DNA from: Actinoplanes sandaracinus
GTDB lineage: Bacteria; Actinomycetota; Actinomycetes; Mycobacteriales; Micromonosporaceae
Assembly: GCF_030009775.1 (NCBI RefSeq)
Contig: NZ_JASCTH010000004.1
Coordinates: 223,660-287,659 of the forward strand
Direction: 5' to 3'
DNA length: 64,000 nucleotides
Part shown: positions 17,110-32,333 of the stretch, piece by piece
Layout: every line of letters starts with the position of its first letter
Position numbering within the stretch: the first letter of the stretch is position 1
The notes under the pieces: generated by a model
What the model was told of the DNA's origin: nothing
The model's database searches: none
What the model saw: only the letters and a program-made list of their open reading frames with translations
Program-made: the position numbers and the translations under genes

Positions 17110-17152
17110 GTCGCGGTCACCTCGTCTCCGCCGGGGCACGGCGCCCCGGCGT

Positions 17153-17560
17153 CTAGTAGCTGACGGCCTCGCGTGGCGCCGGCGACAGGGCCGCGCCGAC
17201 GCGCTCCACCAGCAGGGCCATCTCATAGCCGACCTGACCGACGTCGCAGCTGCGCGCGGCCAGGACGGCCATCGACGAACCGTCGCTGATGGACATCAGG
17301 AAAAGATAACCGCTGTCCATTTCGATGATGGTCTGTTGCACCTGCCCTGCGTTGAACATCCGGGAAGCGCCGTCGGTGAGACTGACCACGCCGGAGGTGA
17401 TCGCGGCGAGCTGGTCGGCCCGATCCGCAGGCAGGTCCCGGGACGTGGCCAGCAGCAGCCCGTCGGCCGAGACCGCGATCACGTGCGCGATGCCGGCGAC
17501 GCTGTCGGCGAAGTTGCTGAGCAGCCAGCCCATGTCGTGCATGGTGGGGGGCCTGGTCAC
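17153..17560 (-). CDS. cvnB: roadblock/LC7 conservon protein CvnB
   Basis: A 135-residue roadblock/LC7 domain protein, likely a GTPase-activating or scaffold partner of CvnD. The core is LLSNFADSVAGIAHVIAVSADG, then ITSGVVSLTDGASRMFNAG and GYLFLMSISDGSSMAVLA. The GTG overlaps the cvnA stop by four bases and follows GAAGGAGAAGG; an internal ATG six codons in is possible. Confidence 0.9.
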   Translation of the reverse strand: MTRPPTMHDMGWLLSNFADSVAGIAHVIAVSADGLLLATSRDLPADRADQLAAITSGVVSLTDGASRMFNAGQVQQTIIEMDSGYLFLMSISDGSSMAVLAARSCDVGQVGYEMALLVERVGAALSPAPREAVSY

Positions 17561-20322
17561 TGTTCCTTCTCCTTCGGAGCGTGTGATGCGGTGGCGGCGG
17601 TCTCGGCAACGCCGTCCGTCCGTCCTCGTTGCACTCCTCTGTGATACGCGGCGAGCAGCCCGCGAACCTCATCCGGACTGCGACGATGTTGCGCCCGCTG
17701 GGTGATCTGCACCCCACCGGGAACGAGTTGCGCCTGCGGAATCCGTTTGGGGAGACCGGAATGCGTGATGCCGGCGTCCTTCGGATCGGCGGCGGCGACC
17801 GCGCGCTGCCAGCCGTCGTCCGCCGCAGTCCGCCAGCGTTCGTCGCCGATCGACCGGGGTTTGGCAACGGCCGGGGGCGCGCCGTTCGCGGACTGGACCG
17901 ACACGGTCACCGGGGACGGCGGTGGCGCGTACCCCGCGGTGGGCATGCCGTTGCGGTCGGCCTCTTCCTGGTCCTGCTCGCCCGCGAACCAGCTGTGCTG
18001 CATCTCGATCCGGATCGGCACGGCCCCCTCGGCCGCCGCCGGCGTCGCGGCGGGCGGCGGCGTCGCGGCGGGCGGCGGCATCGCGGCGGGCGGCGGCATC
18101 GCGGCGGGCGGCGGCATCGCGGCGGGCGGCGGCATCGCGGCGGGCACGGTTTCGACCGGCTTCGGGACCCGCGTCGGCAGCGGGGGGCGGTCCGGCGTCG
18201 GTTCCAGATCCAATGCCGACATGGGTACGCCGACCTGCGGCAACCGGACCGGCGTCGGGACAGGCGCCGGAGCGGTACGGATCGGCGGCCGCGCGTCCAC
18301 GCCGCGCGGCGTCCCCTGTGGCAGCGGGGGCGGCGGTCCCGGCCGGGTCCAGCTGGCCGCCCGGGACGGCGGGGCACTGGCCGCGCCGGGCATGACGACG
18401 ATCTCGGCGGGCAGTGTCACCTCGGCGATCGTGCCGCCTTCCGGCCCGGGCCGGAGTTCGACGCGGATGCCGTGCCTGGTCGCGAGCCGCCCGACCACCG
18501 CGACGCCCATCAGACGGAACGCGGAGGCGTCCACTTCGGCCGGTTCGGTGAGCCGCCGGTTGAGCTGTTCCCTCTGCTCGGCGGTGATGCCCAGGCCGCG
18601 GTCCTCGACCCGGACCACCGCGTGGTCGCCGTCGCGCCCGCCGTGCGCCATCACCACGGTGTCCGGCGCGGAGAACCGGGTGCCGTTGTCGAGCAGCTCG
18701 GCGATCAGCCGGACCACGTCGTTGACGGCGGCGGCGGCGATCAGCACGTCGGTGTCGATGGTCCCGAACTCGATCCGATGATAGAGCTCGACCTCGGACT
18801 GGGCGGCCCGGAGCGCGTCGATCAGCAGCGCGTCCTCGCGGCGCGGCGTGCCGACCTCGGCGCCGGCCAGCACCAGCAGGTTCTCGTCGTTGCGGCGCAT
18901 CCGGGTGGCGAGGTGGTCGAGTTCGAAGAGCCGGGCGAGCCGCTTCGGGTCCTCCTCCATCCGCTCGATCTGGTCGAGCTCGCCGATCATCCGGTCGACC
19001 AGCGACTGACTGCGCCGGGCCAGGCTGAGGAACATGGTGGAGAGGCTGATCCGCAGCGCGGCCTGCTCGGCGGCGACCCGGATGGCTTCCCGGTGCACCA
19101 TGTTGAACGCCTCGGCGACCTCACCGAACTCGTCGGAGCCGGTGAGGGGGATCGGGTCCCGGCTCTGGGCGACGATCCGGTCGACGCCACCCTCGCCCAG
19201 GCTTTCCACGTCCTTAAGCAGGCTCACCGCTTCGGGCAGGTCGCGGCTGGCCACTGTGAGAGCGCCCTCCCGCAGGCGGCGCACCGACAGCAGCAGGGAT
19301 CGGCCCAGGTAGACCGCGATGGCCACGGTCGCGATCAGGACCACCAGCACCGCGATGAGTTCGATCACGGCCATGCGGGTGGTGACGGCGCGCTCGTCCT
19401 CGGCGACGGTGACGGCCTGTTCCTCGAGCTGTCGTTCGGCGCCCCGGAACAGCACGATCACGTCACCGAACGCGTCGGCGACCTCGGCCGGGCCGGCCGC
19501 CGCGTCGCCGGTCAGCCGGGTGGTCAGCTCATCGGCACGGGCCACCGCCGGGTCGCCCACCACGAGGTCGGCCAGCGCGATCTGGTCGCGGGTGGCCACC
19601 TCGCGGAAGTCGGCGAGAGCACGGGCCCGGGTCGCCTGCGCCGCGATCATCTCGCGCTGCCGGTCGGCGCCGAACTCGTTGGCGGCGCGGGCGACGTACG
19701 CCAGCGCGGCCTGTTCGGCCGCCGCGCTCTCCATCTCGGTGAACGCGGCGAGCGCACGCAGGCTGTCGGCGACCTCGCCACGGTCGGCGACCTGGCTCAG
19801 CAGCTCCTCGTATCCATCCAGGCCGGCGAGGATCGCGCTGTAACGCTGGGCCGCGTCGGCCAGACCGGGGCCGGTGCGCTCACTGACCGCGGCCCGGAGG
19901 GCGGGCAGACCGGCCAGACGCTCGTCGATGACGGCGAGACGGGTTTCGACCCGGTCCGGGATCGTGGTGATCCCGGACCGTTCGGTGCGGAAGGCCTGTG
20001 CCTGGGAGTCCACCGCCTTGGCCGCTTCGCGCAGACCGGTCACCGGGGCGTCCGGCGTGGCCAGGAACTCGACGGCGGCCATCCGCTCGTCATGCAGCAG
20101 CCGGCTCAGGTTGGAGAGGCCGGCGCCCAGGTCGGCGAGCTGTGCCACCTGCCCGGCGGCACCGGCCCGCTGACCGACCTGGAGAAGGTGCATCGTGGAC
20201 ACCCCCGCCACCGCGACCAGCGGGAGGATCAGCATGCCGGCGAGCCGGGCCCGGAGCCGCGCCTTCCGTGGGCTGCGGAAGCCGCTACGTCGCGCAGCCA
20301 GGGCCGAGGATCCCGTGCTCAC
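17557..20322 (-). CDS. cvnA: conservon sensor histidine kinase CvnA
   Basis: A 921-residue membrane sensor kinase, first gene of the conservon. A transmembrane segment lies near 30-48 (LAGMLILPLVAVAGVSTMH), followed by a helical sensor region resembling the nitrate/nitrite (NIT) type, a second transmembrane segment near 325-350 (LIAVLVVLIATVAIAVYLG), a HAMP-like linker, an atypical phosphoacceptor helix with FELDHLATRMRRNDEN, and a HATPase_c domain (RLIAELLDNGTRFSAPD; VRVEDRGLGI). The last 280 residues are Pro/Ala-rich with six tandem MPPPAA/TPPPAA units. GTG start behind GAAGGAG. Confidence 0.9.
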   Translation of the reverse strand: MSTGSSALAARRSGFRSPRKARLRARLAGMLILPLVAVAGVSTMHLLQVGQRAGAAGQVAQLADLGAGLSNLSRLLHDERMAAVEFLATPDAPVTGLREAAKAVDSQAQAFRTERSGITTIPDRVETRLAVIDERLAGLPALRAAVSERTGPGLADAAQRYSAILAGLDGYEELLSQVADRGEVADSLRALAAFTEMESAAAEQAALAYVARAANEFGADRQREMIAAQATRARALADFREVATRDQIALADLVVGDPAVARADELTTRLTGDAAAGPAEVADAFGDVIVLFRGAERQLEEQAVTVAEDERAVTTRMAVIELIAVLVVLIATVAIAVYLGRSLLLSVRRLREGALTVASRDLPEAVSLLKDVESLGEGGVDRIVAQSRDPIPLTGSDEFGEVAEAFNMVHREAIRVAAEQAALRISLSTMFLSLARRSQSLVDRMIGELDQIERMEEDPKRLARLFELDHLATRMRRNDENLLVLAGAEVGTPRREDALLIDALRAAQSEVELYHRIEFGTIDTDVLIAAAAVNDVVRLIAELLDNGTRFSAPDTVVMAHGGRDGDHAVVRVEDRGLGITAEQREQLNRRLTEPAEVDASAFRLMGVAVVGRLATRHGIRVELRPGPEGGTIAEVTLPAEIVVMPGAASAPPSRAASWTRPGPPPPLPQGTPRGVDARPPIRTAPAPVPTPVRLPQVGVPMSALDLEPTPDRPPLPTRVPKPVETVPAAMPPPAAMPPPAAMPPPAAMPPPAATPPPAATPAAAEGAVPIRIEMQHSWFAGEQDQEEADRNGMPTAGYAPPPSPVTVSVQSANGAPPAVAKPRSIGDERWRTAADDGWQRAVAAADPKDAGITHSGLPKRIPQAQLVPGGVQITQRAQHRRSPDEVRGLLAAYHRGVQRGRTDGVAETAATASHAPKEKEQ
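18041..18148 (-). repeat. six 18-bp tandem repeats in cvnA
   Basis: Six consecutive 18-base units (GGCATCGCGGCGGGCGGC on the plus strand, first two with GTC) encode the repeated six-residue MPPPAA/TPPPAA of the kinase tail. Near identity suggests a variable-number repeat. Confidence 0.9.
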
Positions 20323-20885
20323 GACATCTCCTTCGCGGTCGTCCCCGCTCCGCACCACGGATGGAAGCGGCCATCTTCAGGCCGCGGTCCGGCCCCGTTC
20401 GGTGCCCGCGGCAAGGCCCGCGCCGTTTCCGGCACGGCGGCGATTTCATCAGAACGCCGGGCCTTTTGGGAAGTCTGGATCCTCCGGTAAAAGGCTCGCC
20501 TGTCCGGGTGATAACCGCGCGCGAGTGCGCTCCGTGGTCGCGCTCCCGGCGTTGACGTGCACGAATGCGTCACACACAACCGTCTGTGAGGTCACGATCA
20601 CCGGACACCGTCATGATTCCAACCACTATGTGGGAGTTCCGTCCCGCCACCTCGAAGAACACGGTGTCAAGGTTTGGCGCGAAACGACGGACTCGTTGTC
20701 CGTGCGCGACAGTGTCCACTCCGGACGGTAGGTCTGGCAAGCACCCTGCGCAGCACCCGAAAGTCACCGTATGTGTTTGTTTTAGATCGACGCAGGTCGA
20801 TCATAGATTGACATGACTTTAGGGTGCCTTAAGAAGCGGACCCCGGACTGGCGCATCATGCGCAACATTCCGTAACGTGCGCGGC
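20323..20885. other. cvnA / membrane-protein divergent intergenic region
   Basis: About 560 bases without a supported gene; composition falls toward AT-richer sequence near 20780-20835. It must carry the conservon promoter (minus) and that of the 20886 gene (plus). On the plus strand a TTGACA at 20809-20814 has only a poorly spaced TTAAGA/TAAGAA downstream, so I do not call a promoter with confidence. Confidence 0.5.
20786..20803. promoter_or_regulatory. inverted repeat upstream of the 20886 membrane-protein gene
   Basis: Perfect 7-base arms GATCGAC/GTCGATC separated by GCAG, directly before the TTGACA at 20809. The geometry suits a dimeric repressor operator. No regulator can be assigned. 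Confidence 0.4.
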
Positions 20886-22655
20886 ATGGCAATTCGGAGC
20901 TGGCTGAAGCTGCTGGCCGCTACCACCACGGCCGCCGCGGCCGTCGGGGCCGGCCAACTCGGCATCGCCTACGGGCTCGGCATGGTGCGACTCGACCAGA
21001 CCCTGGAAATCACTCAGCGTGACCAGTGGACTGCACAACTCGCCTGGGTCGCATGGATCACGATGACTGCCGCCGCACTCGGCGCCGTGGTCGCGACCGG
21101 CCTGCGCCCCCGCTGGTCCCCGCACGCGGTCGGTGCCGGCGGCGCTCTCGGCATGGGCCTGGCCGCCGGGATCGGCGCCCTCGCGGTGCTGCCGCTGACC
21201 ATGCAGCCGGCCCGCGCCGCCCAGGTCACCGGAGTGCAACCGGTCCTCGTCATCGGCATCTGCGCCGGCCTCGGCGCCGCCGCCGGCATCTTCGCCGGGT
21301 GGGCCGCCGCCGCCCGCGCCGTGGCCCGATGGAGCCTCGCCACCCTGACCATCGCCGTCTGGGGCATCGCCCTGATCTCCGTGACGCCCTCCCTGCTGCC
21401 CGGGAAGACCCCGGACGCGGTCCGGCTCGGCGTCCTCGAAGGCGACCTGATCCCCGCCGCCGTCATCGAGCGCACGCAGTTCGCCACCATGCCGACGATC
21501 GCGATGATCGCCGGCCTGATCATCGGCTGGATCGCGCGCGGCCGGAAACTGCCGACCCTCACGGTGGCGCTCAGCGGACTCGCCGGGCCCGCCCTGCTGA
21601 CCGTGGCCTACCTGATCGCCGGTCCCGGCTCGTCCGCCGGCTTCCACCTCAGCCCCTACTGGGCGGCGATGACCGCGAGCGGCGCCGGAGTGCTCGGCTC
21701 GGTGCTGGCCGCGATCGCGCGTGGCGCCCCTGAGCCGCCCGGGGAACCCGGCGCGCCGGCCGGCGAGACCCCCACCGACACCGAGTCCGAGTCCGCCGAT
21801 CCCGACCGGCCCACCCTGCCCCGCCGGGACGCACCCGTGCAGTCGGCGATCGCCCAGGCCGCGGCCGCCGCGGCCCAGCGGCCCGAACCCCAGATGCGCC
21901 CCTCCGACACCGGCGTGTTCGCGGTCGCGGTGGCGGACCGGCCGCACCCGCCGCACGACCTGACCGCCGCGGCCACGCCCGGCGGGTCGCCCGCCGGCGG
22001 GTCGCCCGCCGGCGGGTCACCCTTCACCGCCGGGACCGGCACGCCGTTCGGACAGGCGGCGCCTCAGGCGCCCACACCGGCGGTCTACGGGCACGCCTCG
22101 GTTCAGCCACCGCACCCGGCGCCGGGTGCTCCTGCCCGGGGGGCGGTCTCCCGGGGAACCGCTTCTCCGGGAGTCGCCTCTCCGGGCGCTGTCCCTCCAG
22201 GCGCTGTCCCTCCGGGCGCTGTCCCCCCGGGCACCGGTTCTTCGACTGCCGCCGCTCCGGGCGCCGGTGATGGCGGGCGTTTCTCCGGGCAGCAGCCCAA
22301 GGGCGCTGTCAGCGCTCTGCGGCGGGGATGGCGTACACGTAAGTCCGCCCCCGAACCTCCCACTGCCGCACCGTCCTCCGCCCTGACCGGCGACACCGGC
22401 TCGTTCAACGGTTTCACGGCCCCTCAGCCCGGCGCGCGGGCCGGGTTCGACACCGCCTCACGTGCCCCGCTCACTCCCGAGCCGACGCCGATCAGCGCCC
22501 CTCTGCCGCATCCGCAGCCGATCGCCCCGCCGCCCTCGGCCCCCGGTGGCCGCGGCGCCCGCGGCGCCTCCAACCCGAAGGACCGTGCCTCCCACCCGAA
22601 GGACCGTAAGGACGACGACTACGCCGACTGGCTGAACGGCCTCGGCGGGGCCTGA
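20886..22655 (+). CDS. multi-pass membrane protein with long proline-rich tail, function unknown
   Basis: 589 residues that I do not recognise. The first ~280 residues hold about seven or eight hydrophobic helices (for example TTTAAAAVGAGQLGIAYGLG; MIAGLIIGWIARGRK); the remaining ~310 are disordered, Pro/Ala/Gly-rich, with repeats GGSPA (15-bp DNA units near 21981-22020) and GAVPP (18-bp units near 22190-22235). The extreme C-terminus DDDYADWLNGLGG is acidic and distinct, perhaps a docking peptide. The ATG at 20886 has no good Shine-Dalgarno; a GTG nine bases upstream is the alternative. It stands alone between two hairpins. Confidence 0.75.
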   Translation: MAIRSWLKLLAATTTAAAAVGAGQLGIAYGLGMVRLDQTLEITQRDQWTAQLAWVAWITMTAAALGAVVATGLRPRWSPHAVGAGGALGMGLAAGIGALAVLPLTMQPARAAQVTGVQPVLVIGICAGLGAAAGIFAGWAAAARAVARWSLATLTIAVWGIALISVTPSLLPGKTPDAVRLGVLEGDLIPAAVIERTQFATMPTIAMIAGLIIGWIARGRKLPTLTVALSGLAGPALLTVAYLIAGPGSSAGFHLSPYWAAMTASGAGVLGSVLAAIARGAPEPPGEPGAPAGETPTDTESESADPDRPTLPRRDAPVQSAIAQAAAAAAQRPEPQMRPSDTGVFAVAVADRPHPPHDLTAAATPGGSPAGGSPAGGSPFTAGTGTPFGQAAPQAPTPAVYGHASVQPPHPAPGAPARGAVSRGTASPGVASPGAVPPGAVPPGAVPPGTGSSTAAAPGAGDGGRFSGQQPKGAVSALRRGWRTRKSAPEPPTAAPSSALTGDTGSFNGFTAPQPGARAGFDTASRAPLTPEPTPISAPLPHPQPIAPPPSAPGGRGARGASNPKDRASHPKDRKDDDYADWLNGLGGA

Positions 22656-22688
22656 CCTCACGGACCTCACGGACCTCACAGACCGCAC

Positions 22689-22718
22689 GGCCGCGGCGTC
22701 ATCACCGGCGCCGCGGCC
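22689..22718 (+). terminator. hairpin after the proline-rich membrane protein
   Basis: Perfect 10-base stem GGCCGCGGCG/CGCCGCGGCC with a 10-base loop, 33 bases past the stop codon; no T-tract. It is preceded by three copies of CTCACGGAC-like sequence. Likely terminator. Confidence 0.65.
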
Positions 22719-22797
22719 GGTCAGCCCCTCACGGAAGCACCGGCCGGCACTCCTTGTGAGCGCTTCTAACAGCTTTGAACCCTTCCTTCTCGTACGC

Positions 22798-22825
22798 GCG
22801 GCGGCCGTCCCCCGACGGCCGCCGC
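22798..22825. terminator. perfect 12-bp hairpin upstream of the riboswitch transcript
   Basis: Arms GCGGCGGCCGTC/GACGGCCGCCGC with a CCCC loop. It can fold on either strand and may insulate the c-di-GMP-controlled locus from upstream transcription. Confidence 0.55.
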
Positions 22826-23008
22826 GCCGCGTTTCGTCCGTTCCCGGACGGCCCTCGGCCAGGCTCTGAAACCATTCGGCAACTCGCTAGCACCTCGTCG
22901 GGACTCAGGTGCGAAAACCCCGGAATTGCCTTAAAAAATCATGGGCCAGCCGCTTATCCGCGCCCCGGGACGACCGAAAAACCTGGCGTAAGCGAAACGA
23001 GCAACCCG

Positions 23009-23088
23009 CTCGGCCGCAAAGAGCAAACCCGGCGCAAGCCGGGGACGCAAAGCCACAGAGCCCAATGGGCTGGCTGGGCTACCGACCA
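23009..23088 (+). ncRNA. cyclic-di-GMP-I (GEMM-I) riboswitch
   Basis: Matches the class I c-di-GMP aptamer in order: GCAAA (23023-23027), a P1b-like stem CCCGGC-GCAA-GCCGGG with GNRA tetraloop (23028-23043), the invariant GGACGCAAAGCC (23043-23054), a second hairpin arm AGCCC-AAT-GGGCT (23059-23071), the closing GGC pairing with GCC, and the terminal GGGCTACCGA (23076-23085). TCGG at 23010-23013 can pair with CCGA at 23082-23085 to form the basal stem. It ends 5 bases before the GGGGAG Shine-Dalgarno of the next gene, so translation control is likely; whether c-di-GMP turns the gene on or off cannot be read from sequence. Confidence 0.93.
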
Positions 23089-23103
23089 AGGGGAGAAACA
23101 CAT

Positions 23104-23520
23104 ATGCGCAACATGATCCAGCTTCTGGGCGGCGTCGCGGTCGCCGGTGTCGTCGCCGCCGGCAGCACCGCCTTCACCACGCCCGGCATGCTCACTGCCG
23201 GCGCTCCCGCCTCCATCATCGCCGGTGGTACCGCCAGCTTCACGCCCACCATCTCCGGCGCGAAGCTCAAGTCGATCTCCCTTACCAACCACACCACGCC
23301 GGGCGAGTACAGCGCCATGGTCCTTACCTTGCAGGACGAGGCCAACGCCCAGATCCTCAACGCAACGGTAAAGGTAACGGTCACAGGCCAGGTCACCGGC
23401 ACGGCCACGCAAATCACCTGCGCTAACAGCAGCGGCACGTTCACCTGCACCCCGGGCACCGCGTGGAGCGCCGACTGGTCCGCCATCGCGATTAGCGTCA
23501 CGAACGCGTCCACCGTTTAA
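23104..23520 (+). CDS. small secreted protein under c-di-GMP riboswitch; candidate SipW-processed, TasA/camelysin-like matrix subunit
   Basis: 138 residues. A signal peptide (about 1-23, MIQLLGGVAVAGVVAAGSTA then FTTPG) fits the SipW-dependent type, with a likely cut after STA or a few residues on. The mature part is Thr/Ser/Ala-rich and strand-forming (ASFTPTISGAKLKSISLTNH; ATVKVTVTGQVTGTATQ), with one Cys pair (106 and 115) that may form a disulfide. GGGGAG lies seven to nine bases before the ATG. It is directly downstream of the riboswitch and upstream of a SipW-type peptidase gene. No direct homology to TasA is visible; the assignment rests on size, signal type and neighbour. Confidence 0.7.
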   Translation: MRNMIQLLGGVAVAGVVAAGSTAFTTPGMLTAGAPASIIAGGTASFTPTISGAKLKSISLTNHTTPGEYSAMVLTLQDEANAQILNATVKVTVTGQVTGTATQITCANSSGTFTCTPGTAWSADWSAIAISVTNASTV

Positions 23521-23529
23521 GTAGGCTGA

Positions 23530-23558
23530 TTCCCCGGAGAACCTCGTTCTCCGGGGAA
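23530..23558 (+). terminator. strong hairpin between secreted protein and signal peptidase genes
   Basis: A perfect 13-base stem TTCCCCGGAGAAC/GTTCTCCGGGGAA with a CTC loop begins nine bases after the stop codon. No T-tract follows, so it could be a partial terminator or an mRNA 3' stabiliser, giving much more substrate than peptidase transcript. Confidence 0.75.
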
Positions 23559-23617
23559 CGCCGCCCTCCGATGTCTCGGGCGATCGCCTGTTCAACGGAG
23601 TTGTCATTCAACGACGA

Positions 23618-31598
<7,981 letters not shown>

Positions 31599-31602
<4 letters not shown>

Positions 31603-32183
31603 GGCAGGACCGCCAGGAATTCCGCGACCGCTCCCTTCGGGTCCGCCGTGAAGGCGGAGACCGCCGCGACCCCGTGCACCGCGAGCAGCGGCACCCGTTC
31701 CGCGGTGATGCCGCCGATCGCCAGGACCGGGATCCCCGGCACCGCGTCGGCGACGGCGGCGATCGCCGCCGGCCCGAGCGGTGGTGGCAGCCCGTCCTTC
31801 GTGGAGGTGTGGAACGCCGGCCCGACGCCGAGATAGTCGGCACCGGCGGCGACGGCCGCACGAGCCGCCTCGGTTGTCCGGCATGTCGCACCGATGACCA
31901 GGTCCGGCCCGGCCACCCGCCGTGCTGCCGCGACCGGCAGGTCGTCGGCTCCGAGGTGGACACCGTCCGCCCCGGCTGCCAGCGCGACCCCGAGCGAGTC
32001 GTTGACCAACACCGTCGTGCCCGCCGGGCGGCAGATACCGACGGCGGCGACGGCCAGTTCATAGGCCGCCGCGTCCGACGATTTGACCCGGATCTGCACG
32101 GCGACATCGGAGATGCCAGCAACACCGCGAACGACGTCGAGGCTGTCGGTTATGACATGGATCCTGGGAAATGGCCTGTGCAC
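31599..32183 (-). CDS. thiE: thiamin phosphate synthase
   Basis: Joins HMP-PP and thiazole phosphate. 194 residues with the family motifs VAVQIRVKSSD, LVNDSLGVALAAGADGVHLG, IGATCRTTEAARAAVAAGAD, YLGVGPAFHTSTKDG and AIGGITAERVP. GTG start, six bases after the AGGAG that ends the TPP riboswitch, so the switch can hide the ribosome site. First gene of the operon. Confidence 0.93.
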
Positions 32184-32193
32184 GAGGCACTCC

Positions 32194-32282
32194 TCCCTGC
32201 GCCGGCATGACCCGGATCAGGTTCGACGGTCGGGGGCCGCATCAGCCCCCCTCTCAGCCCGGTGCCCGGACTCCCGTGGGTT
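32194..32282 (-). ncRNA. TPP riboswitch (THI element)
   Basis: Read on the minus strand: ACGGGAGTCCGG (P1/P2), GGCTGAGAGG (32240s-32250s), CTGATGCGG with P3, then CCGACCGTCGAACCTGATCC and GGGTCATGCCGGCGCAGGGAG, all core THI-box elements in order. Its 3' end merges with the Shine-Dalgarno of thiE, arguing for translational control of the thiEOSG-tenI-DC operon by thiamin pyrophosphate. Confidence 0.96.
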
Positions 32283-32295
32283 TCGTTGTAACCGG

Positions 32296-32325
32296 ACCCT
32301 AACCGGTCCGTGACAAGCGTGTCCA
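32296..32325 (-). promoter_or_regulatory. predicted thiamin-operon promoter
   Basis: TGGACA (32320-32325), 18-base spacer, TAGGGT (32296-32301) on the minus strand. A start about seven bases downstream coincides with the 5' end of the TPP riboswitch, which supports the call. The promoter abuts the end of the ABC-F gene at 32334. Confidence 0.65.
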
Positions 32326-32333
32326 GCGCCTGT

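Larger units (their letters stand above)
22656..23103. other. terminator-riboswitch intergenic region
   Basis: Contains two strong hairpins (22689-22718 and 22798-22825), an AT-richer stretch near 22925-22945 that may belong to the promoter, and the cyclic-di-GMP-I riboswitch ending 16 bases before the next start codon. An ORF through this stretch (22775-23116) is only readthrough of the riboswitch and is rejected. Confidence 0.7.

Noticed and set aside
20809..20835. TTGACA plus TAAGAA as promoter for the 20886 gene
   Set aside because: The spacer is only 14-15 bases and the -10 does not fit TANNNT, so I mention it only in the region entry.
22932..22956. Possible WhiG/FliA-type promoter (TAAA and GCCGCTTA) before the c-di-GMP riboswitch
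   Set aside because: The spacing is 13 bases instead of 15-16 and the -10 part deviates from GCCGATAA, so the match is too weak to report as a feature.
22775..23116. ORF of 113 codons before the secreted protein
   Set aside because: It runs straight through the conserved GEMM-I aptamer and has no Shine-Dalgarno or recognisable product.
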